Part shown: one piece after another, positions 53,359 through 62,415 of the stretch
Layout of the letters: every line of letters starts with the position of its first letter
Position numbering within the stretch: position 1 is the first letter of the stretch
Assembly: GCA_963691835.1 (NCBI GenBank)
Contig: OY829383.1
Span: forward strand, 1,364,001 to 1,428,000
Length of the DNA: 64,000 nt
Direction of reading: 5' to 3'
DNA from: G963691835 sp963691835
GTDB lineage: Bacteria; Pseudomonadota; Alphaproteobacteria; Thalassobaculales; Thalassobaculaceae
Position numbers and translations under genes: made by a program
The notes under the pieces: model-generated
Seen by the model: only the letters and a program-made list of their open reading frames with translations
The model's database searches: none
Told to the model about the DNA's origin: nothing

Positions 53359-54381
53359 ATGGGTGGTCGTATCCGGGAGGACTATCGCGGGATCACCGGC
53401 CAGGAAAAGGCCGCAATCCTTTTGATGTCCTTGGCCGAGGAGCACGCCTCGCAGCTCTTCTCCGCGCTAGACGACGAAGAAATCAAGGAAATTTCCCAAA
53501 CCATGGCCTCCCTCGGGACGGTCAGCTCCAATATCGTGGAACGGCTTTTTGTCGAATTCGCGGAGCAGGTCTCATCCACCGGCTCGCTTGTCGGGTCCAT
53601 GGAAAGTACCGAAAGGCTCCTCGGCAAACTGCTCGGAGACGATCGTGTCGGCGAGATCATGGAGGACATCCGGGGCCCCGCCGGCCGGACCATGTGGGAC
53701 AAGCTCGCCAACGTAAACGAGCAAGTCCTCGCGAACTATCTGAAGAACGAGTACCCGCAGACTGTCGCCGTGATTCTCGGCAAGATTGCGCAGTTCCACG
53801 CCGCCCGCGTTCTGGCGACCCTGCCGGAGAACTTCGCCATGGAAGTGGTGATGCGGATGTTGCGCATGGAGGCTGTCAACAAGGACATCGAAAAAGACGT
53901 GGAGCGCGTACTGCGGACGGAGTTCATGTCGAACCTCGCACGGACCAGCCGCCGCGACAGTCACGAGATGATGGCCGAGATCTTCAACAACCTCGATCGC
54001 GCGACAGAGTCGAGGTTCATCTCCGCCCTCGAAGAACGGAACAAGGATTCGGCCGAGAAGATCCGCTCGCTGATGTTCACGTTCGACGATCTCGGCAAGC
54101 TCGACCCCTCCGGCGTTCAGACGTTGCTGCGCGCCATCGACAAGGACAAGCTGACGGTCGCCCTGAAGGGCGCTTCGGAAGAGCTCAAGGACCTCTTCTT
54201 TTCGAACATGTCTGAACGTGCCGCGAAGTTGCTTCGCGAAGACATGCAAGCGTCCGGCCCCGTGCGCCTTAAGGAGGTGGAAGAGGCCCAGACCGCGCTG
54301 GTTCAGTCCGCCAAGGATCTGTCTGACCGGGGCGAGATCGTTCTCGGCAGCTCATCCGGCGACGATCAGCTGGTTTACTGA
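53359..54381 (+). CDS. fliG: flagellar motor switch protein FliG
   Basis: A 340-residue FliG with all three domains: FliG-N (about 10-100), FliG-M (about 110-205, motif Glu-Tyr-Pro-Gln at 131-134 where many have Glu-His-Pro-Gln), and the charged torque-generating FliG-C (about 215-310, Phe-Asp-Asp-Leu). Its role is rotor/stator contact at the cytoplasmic face of the flagellar basal body. No other flagellar gene is in the window, so this copy is separated from any fliF-fliG-fliN cluster or is a paralogue. GAGGGAG precedes the start. It is convergent with the cyclase-like gene. Confidence 0.93.
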   Translation: MGGRIREDYRGITGQEKAAILLMSLAEEHASQLFSALDDEEIKEISQTMASLGTVSSNIVERLFVEFAEQVSSTGSLVGSMESTERLLGKLLGDDRVGEIMEDIRGPAGRTMWDKLANVNEQVLANYLKNEYPQTVAVILGKIAQFHAARVLATLPENFAMEVVMRMLRMEAVNKDIEKDVERVLRTEFMSNLARTSRRDSHEMMAEIFNNLDRATESRFISALEERNKDSAEKIRSLMFTFDDLGKLDPSGVQTLLRAIDKDKLTVALKGASEELKDLFFSNMSERAAKLLREDMQASGPVRLKEVEEAQTALVQSAKDLSDRGEIVLGSSSGDDQLVY

Positions 54382-54426
54382 TACGCGGCAACACGGGTTG
54401 GGGTCGTATCGTGCTCAACCAGCCCC

Positions 54427-55335
54427 TTATCCGTTACAGGCGAAATGGACCAGAGCGAAGGGCTTCGGAAAGCCCTTCAGCATGACCTCGTCTTCCGGTT
54501 CGACGAGCAGCGTCTGGTCCGACAGGTAGGGCATCATGTCGGCGGCGAGGCAACCGCCGCTGTCCCTGGCTTTGGAAGAAATGCGCGCCGCCAGCGCCAC
54601 GGCCGAGCCGAAATAGTCGTTGTCCTTTGAAATGGCGTTCCCGAAGTTCCCACCGATACGGACCTCGTAGGACGGAACCGCACCGCTGAAACTTTCTTTG
54701 GCGTAGCACTTCAGGATGACCCGCTGCATGGCGACAAAGTCGTCCGGGTCATCCACCGCGACCATGAAGCCGTCGCCGAGGTTCTTGAGAATGCGTCCGC
54801 CGAATTCCCCGCAGGCCGCGTCGACGATGCGGGCGTGATGGGCGATGACCAACTGATGAACATCGTCGCCGAGGGTGACGTTGAGCTGGGTCGAGTTGAC
54901 GATGTCGGTGAAGACGATCCCAACCTGAACGGGCTCCCCCAACTCCGAAACATCGGCGTACCCGTCGCAGAATGCCCGACCGATCAGCCGGGACACCTTC
55001 TCCACGTTCGCATTGTCAAAGGCCTTAAAGCAGCGGGAGCCGATGAGGAGATAGTCCCGCACCTCTTCCTTGAGCAGCAGCGTCGCAAGGCGCTTGAGAA
55101 ATGCCTCGACGGTATCCCCGTCATCAATCAACAGGCTCAACGCTTCCCGGAGTGCGGACGCCCCCCGCTCGGTGGCGAAGTCGAGATTCTTCTCAATCTT
55201 CAGCAACGCGCCGATCGTGAAGCCAAAGACCCGCTCGTGAAAAAGCTCGTCACGTTTTGTGTTCGACTGGCCAAGCATCCCCTTAACCGCCGAAAAGAAC
55301 ACGTTCGTTTCCTGCAGGGTGGAGTCGGCAACCAC
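54427..55335 (-). CDS. class III adenylate/guanylate cyclase-like protein
   Basis: A 302-residue soluble protein. The N-terminal 130 residues are helical and of unknown family. A class III cyclase domain follows (about 135-295) with metal aspartates D144 (Phe-Thr-Asp-Ile-Val-Asn-Ser-Thr) and D188 (Leu-Gly-Asp-Gly). The usual transition-state Asn is replaced by Ala247 (Ser-Ala-Val-Ala-Leu-Ala-Ala-Arg), while the following Arg251 is kept. Similar substitutions occur in some family members, so activity is uncertain. It lies 24 bases downstream of an unknown gene, probably cotranscribed. The start is a GTG. Confidence 0.85.
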   Translation of the reverse strand: MVADSTLQETNVFFSAVKGMLGQSNTKRDELFHERVFGFTIGALLKIEKNLDFATERGASALREALSLLIDDGDTVEAFLKRLATLLLKEEVRDYLLIGSRCFKAFDNANVEKVSRLIGRAFCDGYADVSELGEPVQVGIVFTDIVNSTQLNVTLGDDVHQLVIAHHARIVDAACGEFGGRILKNLGDGFMVAVDDPDDFVAMQRVILKCYAKESFSGAVPSYEVRIGGNFGNAISKDNDYFGSAVALAARISSKARDSGGCLAADMMPYLSDQTLLVEPEDEVMLKGFPKPFALVHFACNG

Positions 55336-55359
55336 CAGCTCGTCTGAGCCGGTGGTGGT

Positions 55360-55932
55360 CTAATCCTCAAATCGGGTGGTGTACAGACCTTGCTGCTGCT
55401 GAAGCGACTGGTGTCGCATCGTCACGTCAGCCGGCACATGCGGCACCGGCTTCGGTTGAGGCGCCTTAGGGGGGCCGGGATTGAACAATGCGCTGATAAG
55501 GCGTTTACCGAACGCACCGATAAAACTGACCAGATCCTCTTGTTCGGCTCCTGCGGCGGCCGATGGCGCCGCATTCGCCTTTGCCGCTTTGCCGTTGGCT
55601 TTCTTCGAGGCCTTGCCGCCGCCGGACGCGCGTCCTTTCATCGGCGTGGCTCTGGCGGGCGGACTTGGTGCTGACGGCGCAGGCTTTGCCCCCTGCTCGT
55701 CCTTGGTGACGTCCTTGCCGCCATCGAACACTTTGACCGAGAGTGTCTTCTCGGCCATGACGCCATTCTCTTTCACATACTCGCCGACGAGCTTCTTGGC
55801 AGAGTAGCCCATAGAACTCGTTATGGATCGATAGAGGGTACTCGCCGTCTCACGATCCGTTGGCGGAAACGAGCGCAGACTCTCCCAATCGTCGTCCTTC
55901 TTCGCTTGCACGGATACGGACAGCAATTGCAT
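55360..55932 (-). CDS. hypothetical protein with Ala/Lys-rich linker
   Basis: A 190-residue protein of unknown family. The N-terminal half (about 1-75) looks folded (Ser-Val-Gln-Ala-Lys-Lys-Asp-Asp-Asp-Trp, then helices). A low-complexity Pro/Ala/Lys linker (about 85-130) and a short amphipathic helix (Leu-Val-Ser-Phe-Ile-Gly-Ala-Phe-Gly-Lys) lead to a Pro-rich, Gln-rich tail. The ATG at 55932 has GAGG upstream. It is the likely partner of the cyclase-like protein encoded 24 bases downstream; I can assign no function. Confidence 0.7.
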   Translation of the reverse strand: MQLLSVSVQAKKDDDWESLRSFPPTDRETASTLYRSITSSMGYSAKKLVGEYVKENGVMAEKTLSVKVFDGGKDVTKDEQGAKPAPSAPSPPARATPMKGRASGGGKASKKANGKAAKANAAPSAAAGAEQEDLVSFIGAFGKRLISALFNPGPPKAPQPKPVPHVPADVTMRHQSLQQQQGLYTTRFED

Positions 55933-55944
55933 CGGCGGCCTCAA

Positions 55945-56247
55945 ACCCTCCCTTCAAGCGCGAGAACCGCGCCTGACCTCCCCGAGGGCTGAAGTCATTG
56001 AACGCCCCCATGCCACAGGGGTCCACAAAGAGTTTTCGGGATAAAGGAAACGTCGTGGAATCAACTGGTTCGGCGTTCCATGGGGTGCCACCATTGTTTG
56101 TATTGCAGATCTCCAACGCACCAGGCCATCTATCGATTGAGATAGTGCGCAACAGCATCTCCTCCCATAACGAGAACCTGCAGGATCTGCGATCCGGAGG
56201 CTAAGTTCCGGCGCGCTCCAAACTCTGTCTTTCAACAGTCTTTGCGA
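55945..56247. other. intergenic region before the hypothetical/cyclase pair
   Basis: About 300 bases between the stop of the histidine kinase gene and the start of the next minus-strand gene. A short plus-strand open frame (55998-56204) has no domain character and is not supported. I see no clear terminator or RNA here. Confidence 0.3.
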
Positions 56248-57834
56248 TTAAGCGAGGGCAAGCGTCACGCTGACCTTTGTCCCGACACCCTCTTCACTGC
56301 GGATCTCTATGGATCCACCGTGAAGGGAAACCAGATCCCGGCAGATTGAGAATCCCAAGCCCCATCCCGGCACTTCGCCCTCCGTCCGCCCGTGATCGAT
56401 TGGGAGTGGGGTAGAGAGCTCAGTCGTCGGCTGATTCAAAGCCTTTACCAAGACGGGCGACATGCCGGCGCCGGTATCTTCAACGGACAGAACATAGCTT
56501 TCCTCGAGGATCTCCAGCCCCAATGTAATGCCGCCCCGCTGTGTGAATTTCACGCTGTTCGTCAGGAGATTTGTCAGGATTTGAAGGATCGAGGCCGCGT
56601 CGCCCCAGAGCATGGGAGGGCTCGGCGGTGCCGCGATGGAGACCGACAGCCCTTTGCTTCTCGCCATGCCCTCAATACTCATCCGGCACTGGTCTGCTAC
56701 ATCCCCAAAGGCATAGTGATCAGGCCGTATCTCATAACGGCCAGCCTGAATCGCCGAGAGATCCAGAAGCCTTTCGACCATATTCAGCAGGATCTCACCG
56801 CTGCCCTTAATGTTCCTTGCGTATTTCTCCACATTTGCCCTCACCGCCTCATTCTCGCTGGAAGTGATCAGCAAGTCTGAGAAGCCAATGACCGCGTTCA
56901 AAGGCGTGCGTAGCTCGTGGCTCATGCAGGCCAGGAAATCCGACTTCGCCGCGCTTGCCTTGTCGGCCCGGATGATCGCATCCCTGAGATCGTTCTCTCT
57001 CATTTTGAGCTCAGAGATGTCCTGAACGATGACGTATATGCCCGAGATCCTGTCAGGGTCGGAGTTGTCGGGGAGATAAGAAACAACAGCGTCAATCTCG
57101 CTGTCGTTCATGAGCTTTACCGGCAATTCACAGGTTTGCCGCTGACCCGCCAGCGCCTTGTACATCAAGGGCTCAAGTATCCTCAAAGAGTCGGCGTGCA
57201 GCACATACCCTACGTGCTTCTCGCGCAGGGTCTCCAGACCCATACCGACGCCATCGCAGAATGCTTGGTTGGCGAACTGGTACTTCAACTCCCTGTCCAG
57301 CACAGCGATCCTTATCGGCGCTGTTTCGATGAGGGTCATCAGTTTGTTATCAAGCTGTGCCCGTTCGAACTCCGACGTCAGTCTTTTTAAGACCTGCTCC
57401 GTCACATCGACGTGCTGAATCAGGACGAAGTCCTGGGTCTCCGGGAACAGATTGAGGGCCCGAGCCTGTAGCTTGAACCAACGGCGTTCCGTCGGAGAGT
57501 GACAGGGATACTCCAAAGCGAACTCTTTGACTTCGCCCGACAATACCGACCGTATGCCCGCAGCGACGCTGGACGCCTCGTTGGCGCAGTCACCGGATGC
57601 CGACTCACACACGGCCAGATAGTTTGCACCCAAACCAAACACTGACTCCTCGTCGCCTGCCCCGTAATCATTGGCACGCGCGAAGTTCTCCCAGTCAGCG
57701 TTTATGCATACTATCTTACCATCTTGATCCGCCAGGGCACATTGCCCAGTTATTGCGTCAAGATAGCCGCGAGCCAAAGCTGGGCTATTCTGATTAACAT
57801 TATGTGTTTTCTGAACCTCTCCCGAAAAACCCAC
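56248..57834 (-). CDS. PAS-containing sensor histidine kinase
   Basis: A 528-residue soluble histidine kinase with no transmembrane helix. Two PAS-like domains (about 25-150 and 165-285), HisKA with H306 in Ser-His-Glu-Leu-Arg-Thr-Pro-Leu-Asn, and HATPase with N-box Leu-Thr-Asn-Leu-Leu-Thr-Asn-Ser-Val-Lys, G1 Asp-Thr-Gly-Ala-Gly and G2 Gly-Trp-Gly-Leu-Gly-Phe. It probably senses an intracellular signal such as a small ligand or redox state. No response regulator is adjacent; the CheY-like gene at 27 kb is a distant possibility only. The start is a GTG with GGAG upstream. Confidence 0.9.
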   Translation of the reverse strand: MGFSGEVQKTHNVNQNSPALARGYLDAITGQCALADQDGKIVCINADWENFARANDYGAGDEESVFGLGANYLAVCESASGDCANEASSVAAGIRSVLSGEVKEFALEYPCHSPTERRWFKLQARALNLFPETQDFVLIQHVDVTEQVLKRLTSEFERAQLDNKLMTLIETAPIRIAVLDRELKYQFANQAFCDGVGMGLETLREKHVGYVLHADSLRILEPLMYKALAGQRQTCELPVKLMNDSEIDAVVSYLPDNSDPDRISGIYVIVQDISELKMRENDLRDAIIRADKASAAKSDFLACMSHELRTPLNAVIGFSDLLITSSENEAVRANVEKYARNIKGSGEILLNMVERLLDLSAIQAGRYEIRPDHYAFGDVADQCRMSIEGMARSKGLSVSIAAPPSPPMLWGDAASILQILTNLLTNSVKFTQRGGITLGLEILEESYVLSVEDTGAGMSPVLVKALNQPTTELSTPLPIDHGRTEGEVPGWGLGFSICRDLVSLHGGSIEIRSEEGVGTKVSVTLALA

Positions 57835-57979
57835 TCTCGGAGACTCCAGGCAATTGATGATTGATTCTTCTCAATAAAAAATTGACATATCGTTAACTTA
57901 CCACAGATTTACCACGGTGAACGGGCACTGACAAACGGGCACAGCCGCACCGGCCAGAATCCCAAATAAAAATGACCCG

Positions 57980-57998
57980 CCGTCCATGAATTGGACGG
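57980..57998 (-). terminator. probable terminator after the chemoreceptor gene
   Basis: A 7-bp stem (57980-57986 with 57992-57998, TGGACGG on the right arm) with a 5-base loop. On the minus strand it is followed after four bases by TCATTTTTATTT. It lies 73 bases beyond the MCP stop. Confidence 0.5.
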
Positions 57999-58070
57999 AA
58001 ACCGAACAGATAGCCCACACCACGTTGGATTGCCTCGACGAGGGGGGTCGGAATCCCGATGGACGGCTAG

Positions 58071-59594
58071 TCAGATCAGGCTACGGGAGTCCTGCTTCAG
58101 CTTACCGACAGAGCCATCGATCTCCCGTGTGACGCTGGCGATATCGGCCATGTTCTCGCTGATCGATCCGACAGCACTTGAGGTCACCTGTAGCGACGCG
58201 CTGACATCTCTCGTAACACTGGTCTGCTCATCGACCGCGGAGGAGATATCGGACGAGATCTCGTTCAACTGACCGATGATCCGGCCGATTCCGCCGATGA
58301 CGGAGACAGCCTCGGTGGTGGCGTTCTGGACGTCGCCGATCTGACCGCGGATCTCTTCAGTCGCCTTCGCGGTCTGGTCCGCCAAACTCTTCACTTCGTT
58401 CGCGACAACCGCAAAACCCTTGCCGGCATCACCGGCACGGGCCGCCTCAATCGTCGCATTCAGCGCCAAGAGATTGGTCTGCTCGGCAATACTGTTGATG
58501 AGGTCGATGACCTCTCCAATCTTCTGCGCGGATTCCGACAATCCGGAGACGATGTCATTGGTTCGCTCCGCCTCCGTAACCGCGTCCCTTGAGATCTGAA
58601 ACGCGTTGCCGACCTGCTCCCGAACAGTGGAGACGGATGCCGCGAGCTCTTCAGCACTGGCAGCCACGGTTTGGACCGTCTCCGACGTCTCCTGGGAAGC
58701 CCGGGCCGCATCCTCTGCCCGATTGTTCGCCGTCGACACCGCGGATTTGATGGAATCCAGGTCCCGGTCGATCCCAAGCTGCGCCGACCGGCGGCGCTCC
58801 CGGTCCAGGACGGCGTCCGTGATGTCCGTCGCGAACTTGATGACTTTGAAGGGTTTGCCCGCTGCGTCGAGGATCGGATTGTAGCTGGCTTGAATCCATA
58901 CCTCCGACCCGTCCTTGCCGATCCGCTTGAACTCCCCGGTCTGAAACTCACCTGAGGCTAGCCGCGCCCAGAACGCCTGATAGTCGGCGCTGTCCTTCAC
59001 GGATGCTTCGACGAAGATGGAGTGATGGCGGCCGCGGACCTCCTCCAACGCGTAGCCCATGGCGCCGAGAAAGTTCGCATTGGCCGTAATGATGGTCCCG
59101 TCCAGCTCGAATTCGATAACGGCCTGCGACTTAGAAATGGCCTCAATCTGGCCCTCGAAATTGGCATTGCGGCTCTTCTGCTCGGTAATGTCGCTCGCGA
59201 ACTTGACGACCTTATAGGGTTTACCTGAGCGGTCGCGCAGCGGGTTGTAGCTTGCCTGGATCCAGACCTCCCGGCCGCCCTTCGCGAAGCGCCGGAACTC
59301 CTGCGTCTGATGCTCACCGCTGGCCAACGCGGCCCAGAAGTTCTTGTAGGCGGGCTGCTCCGCCTCGACCGGATCGACGAAGATGCTGTGGTGTTTGCCG
59401 CGCACTTCGCTTTCCTCATAGCCCATCAGGGCGAGAAAGTTCCGGTTCGCTGTTAAGATTGTTCCATCAAGCTCAAACTCGATGATGCCTTGGGAATGAT
59501 CCAGCGCGTCGAACTTCGACTGCAGCTCACTTGTGCCAAACTTAAACATTTCACCCCCAAATGTATGATTTCCATACATATTTTCGGAGGTCAT
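58071..59594 (-). CDS. soluble methyl-accepting chemotaxis protein with twin PAS domains
   Basis: A 507-residue cytoplasmic chemoreceptor with no transmembrane segment. Two PAS domains (about 25-145 and 150-270) are near-duplicates, both containing Phe-Glu-Leu-Asp-Gly-Thr-Ile and His-His-Ser-Ile-Phe-Val. These may bind haem, FAD or another ligand. The MCP signalling hairpin (about 300-490) has the conserved tip Asn-Leu-Leu-Ala-Leu-Asn-Ala-Thr-Ile-Glu-Ala-Ala-Arg-Ala-Gly. It relays intracellular (probably energy or redox) signals to CheA/CheW. The ATG at 59594 has AGGAGG; an ATG at 59549 with GGGGGTGA is an alternative. Confidence 0.93.
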   Translation of the reverse strand: MTSENMYGNHTFGGEMFKFGTSELQSKFDALDHSQGIIEFELDGTILTANRNFLALMGYEESEVRGKHHSIFVDPVEAEQPAYKNFWAALASGEHQTQEFRRFAKGGREVWIQASYNPLRDRSGKPYKVVKFASDITEQKSRNANFEGQIEAISKSQAVIEFELDGTIITANANFLGAMGYALEEVRGRHHSIFVEASVKDSADYQAFWARLASGEFQTGEFKRIGKDGSEVWIQASYNPILDAAGKPFKVIKFATDITDAVLDRERRRSAQLGIDRDLDSIKSAVSTANNRAEDAARASQETSETVQTVAASAEELAASVSTVREQVGNAFQISRDAVTEAERTNDIVSGLSESAQKIGEVIDLINSIAEQTNLLALNATIEAARAGDAGKGFAVVANEVKSLADQTAKATEEIRGQIGDVQNATTEAVSVIGGIGRIIGQLNEISSDISSAVDEQTSVTRDVSASLQVTSSAVGSISENMADIASVTREIDGSVGKLKQDSRSLI

Positions 59595-60053
59595 CCGACC
59601 TCCTTATGATAAAGACGATACCAGATGAAACAGTGGCAGCGCCGGATGCGCTTTGGTGGACCACCCACCGAGCAATCCGTTGAGACTTCAAACCAATATT
59701 AAATCTATTGATATTTGGTTAATTGAAGTCTTCTGCCATCGAATCACGAATTCACTCCTGACGTCCGGGAGGCCCAAGGACAGCCATGCCGCGGCCCCAT
59801 TGACCAAGGCCGACGCTCAAGACCCGCTTACCGTCTGGCCTTGTTCGCGATGCGGTAGATTGACCATGGATGTTCCGAGGACCGTCAAATGAACGATTTC
59901 GATTGGCACAGCCTCAGCCGAACTCTCGACTCCATCAATGACCAAAGAGGTATCAAATCTCTCTGAGAGACAAGGTGACCGCGGGTTGCACCGCCATCAT
60001 CTCGACACCGGGAACGTTTGGCGACCGGGTCATCGAACCGTTTCAAACTCGGG
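59595..60053. promoter_or_regulatory. gene-free region with long inverted repeat
   Basis: About 460 bases with no convincing gene. It contains an imperfect inverted repeat: GACTTCA-AACCAATAT (59684-59699) against ATATTTGGTT-AAT-TGAAGTC (59711-59730), in AT-rich DNA 90 bases upstream of the chemoreceptor start. This could be an operator or an RNA hairpin. A 25-codon plus-strand frame at 59889-59966 is likely chance. Confidence 0.45.
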
Positions 60054-60908
60054 TTATCGAAACAGGATGATCGGGATCAGGCACCCCCGAATCATTTCCG
60101 CCGTCGTGGAGCCGATGAAGAGGTTTCGAAGCCTCGAGTGGCTGTAGGCGCCCATTACCAGCAGGTTGATCTCCTCGCGCTCCACAAAGTCGGTGATCAC
60201 CTTGTCAGGCTGACCCGAAATGATGTCCGCCTGAACCTTGAAGCCGCCGGCCTTAAGAATGGAGACAGAGTCTTCCAGTTTTCTTCGCGACTCCGCTCGT
60301 TCCGGTCCAACCATCAACATCCGGCACTCAAGACCCGCGAACAGGGGGCTGCGCGCGATGTGGTCGACCGCTTTCATGGACGTGGTTCGCCCGTCAAACG
60401 CGATCAGGAACCGGTAGATCGGCTTGAAGGCCCGGGAAGACACCAGGATTGGAATATGGCTTGAACGGACGACCCGCTCCAGGTTCGACCCGAGATGCAT
60501 CTTGGCGAAGTCTGCGGCCTCACCGCGCTTGCCGATCACGAGAAGATCGCTATTCGTCTCAAGTTCCAGAACAGTCTCAACCAAATCTCCGTGACGCAGT
60601 TTCGGCAGCACGGTGGTGGCCCCTTCGGCATTCAGGGCCGCCCTGGCCTCGTCCAGGATGAGACGCCCCCGCTTCTGTGCCGCCTTGGCGTTCTGGGCAT
60701 CAAGTTCGGCGAGCTCCTCCAAAAGGGCTGAGCGGCCATCGGCGGATAGATTGCCGCTGAGATTGACCGGCGCCCCTGGACCTGAACGCCGTCCAAGAAC
60801 GTGCACAAGCTCGACCTCGGCATTCAGGCGATTGGCCGCCCAAGCAGCGTGGTCACAGACACTCTGTGAATAGATGGACCCGTCTATCATCGTGATCAGA
60901 TTGGGCAT
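60054..60908 (-). CDS. tandem universal stress protein (UspA family)
   Basis: A 284-residue cytoplasmic protein of two UspA domains (about 5-150 and 155-284). Nucleotide-binding loops Gly-x2-Gly-x9-Gly-Ser/Thr are visible: Gly-Lys-Arg-Gly then Leu-Gly-Ser-Asn in domain 1, and Gly-Ala-Tyr-Ser-His then Ile-Gly-Ser-Thr-Thr in domain 2. It probably binds ATP and responds to stress or nutrient state. It follows the SulP gene by 19 bases, so it may be regulated with or act on the transporter. The ATG at 60908 is chosen over the upstream GTG (60920). Confidence 0.9.
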   Translation of the reverse strand: MPNLITMIDGSIYSQSVCDHAAWAANRLNAEVELVHVLGRRSGPGAPVNLSGNLSADGRSALLEELAELDAQNAKAAQKRGRLILDEARAALNAEGATTVLPKLRHGDLVETVLELETNSDLLVIGKRGEAADFAKMHLGSNLERVVRSSHIPILVSSRAFKPIYRFLIAFDGRTTSMKAVDHIARSPLFAGLECRMLMVGPERAESRRKLEDSVSILKAGGFKVQADIISGQPDKVITDFVEREEINLLVMGAYSHSRLRNLFIGSTTAEMIRGCLIPIILFR

Positions 60909-60927
60909 TTCGGGCCTCACAACGCGT

Positions 60928-62415
60928 TCAATGGCTGATCAGCCGGTCGAGCGCACCGGGCTTGTCATGAACGCCAAGGCGATCAACCAGAGTTTCACTA
61001 GCCAAATTCAGACCAACGATGTCGACATCCGCCCCCTCCCGACGAAACTTCAGGACCACCGTGTCGAGGGCCGAGACGCTTGATATATCCCAGATGTGTG
61101 CACGAGAGACATCAATCGTGACACTCTCCAACGCTTCCCGGAAGTCGAACGCGGCCAGGAACTCATCCGCGGACGCGAAGAAAACCTGACCCTCGACCCT
61201 GTAGGTCCTGGATGTCCCATCGGCAGAAAGCTCGGAGCTGACGCGGAATATCTGTGCAATCTTCCAGGAAAAGAAGATTCCAGAAAGCAGAACCCCCACA
61301 AGCACACCAATCGCCAGATTGTGGGTCGCCACCACCGTCACGACGGTCGCCAGCATGACGATGGACGAGCTGCGCGGGTGGACTTTGAGGTCCTTCAGGG
61401 ACTGCCAACTAAAGGTCCCCACCGACACCATGATCATGATGGCGACCAGAGCCGCCATGGGGATCTTCTCCACCCACTCCCCCAGCAGCACACAGGCGAT
61501 AAGCAGAAACAGTCCGGCCAGGAAGGAGGACAGACGTCCCCGCCCCCCGGATTTCACGTTGATGACCGATTGACCGATCATCGCGCAGCCCGCCATGCCG
61601 CCGATGAAACCGGTTGAGAAGTTGGCGATACCCTGACCAATACACTCCTGGCTCTTATCGCTCGTCGTATCGGTCAACTCGTCAACGATGGACGCGGTCA
61701 TCAGCGATTCAAGCAGCCCAACGACCGCGATAGCGGCCGAGTAAGGCAAGATTATCATCAGGGTCTCAAGCGTGAGCGGCACGTCCGGGATCAGGAATAT
61801 CGGCAAGGTGTCCGGCAATGCGCCCATGTCACCAACGGTTCTCAGATCGAGATCAAGACCGAGGGTGACAATCGTCAGAACAATGATGCAAACGAGCGGA
61901 GATGGCACCGCCGTTGTAACGGTCGGCAGAAGGTAGATAATCGCAAGACCGGCCGCGACCATTGCGTAAGTCAACCAGGGAACGCTGATCAGCTCCGGCA
62001 GTTGCGCGAGGAATATTAAGATGGCAAGCGCATTCAGAAAGCCGGTCATCACCGATTTTGAAACGAACCGCATGACGAAGCCGAGTTTCAGAACACCGGC
62101 AATCACTTGAAGCACTCCGGCAAGAACTGTGGCCGCCAGCAGATACTCCAAGCCGTAGTCCCGCACCAGCGTGACCATCAGCACCGCCGTCGCTGCCGTC
62201 GCAGCCGAGATCATACCCGGCCGCCCCCCGACGATCGCGGTAATCACGGCGATCGAGAAGGACGCATAGAGCCCAACTTTCGGATCAACGCCGGCGATGA
62301 TCGAGAACGCGATCGCTTCCGGGATCAACGCCAAGGCAACAACCAATCCGGCCAGACAATCGTTCTTGATGTTCCCAAGCCAGTCGTTGCGCAATGTCTC
62401 AAGCGCAATGCGCAT
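60928..62415 (-). CDS. SulP-family anion transporter with STAS domain
   Basis: A 495-residue inner-membrane transporter. The UraA-fold membrane part (about 15-410) has the SulP signature Leu-Ile-Pro-Glu-Ala-Ile-Ala-Phe (about 30-37). A cytoplasmic STAS domain (about 420-495) has Asp-Val-Ser-Arg-Ala-His-Ile-Trp-Asp-Ile-Ser. It may carry bicarbonate (BicA-like) or sulfate with Na+ or H+. The ATG at 62415 is chosen because it gives the usual short N-terminus; the longer frame has no family match. It is cotranscribed with the USP gene. Confidence 0.88.
   Translation of the reverse strand: MRIALETLRNDWLGNIKNDCLAGLVVALALIPEAIAFSIIAGVDPKVGLYASFSIAVITAIVGGRPGMISAATAATAVLMVTLVRDYGLEYLLAATVLAGVLQVIAGVLKLGFVMRFVSKSVMTGFLNALAILIFLAQLPELISVPWLTYAMVAAGLAIIYLLPTVTTAVPSPLVCIIVLTIVTLGLDLDLRTVGDMGALPDTLPIFLIPDVPLTLETLMIILPYSAAIAVVGLLESLMTASIVDELTDTTSDKSQECIGQGIANFSTGFIGGMAGCAMIGQSVINVKSGGRGRLSSFLAGLFLLIACVLLGEWVEKIPMAALVAIMIMVSVGTFSWQSLKDLKVHPRSSSIVMLATVVTVVATHNLAIGVLVGVLLSGIFFSWKIAQIFRVSSELSADGTSRTYRVEGQVFFASADEFLAAFDFREALESVTIDVSRAHIWDISSVSALDTVVLKFRREGADVDIVGLNLASETLVDRLGVHDKPGALDRLISH

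Noticed and set aside
59653..59966. Small plus-strand genes in the chemoreceptor-USP gap
   Set aside because: Short, overlapping, without ribosome sites or folded-protein composition.
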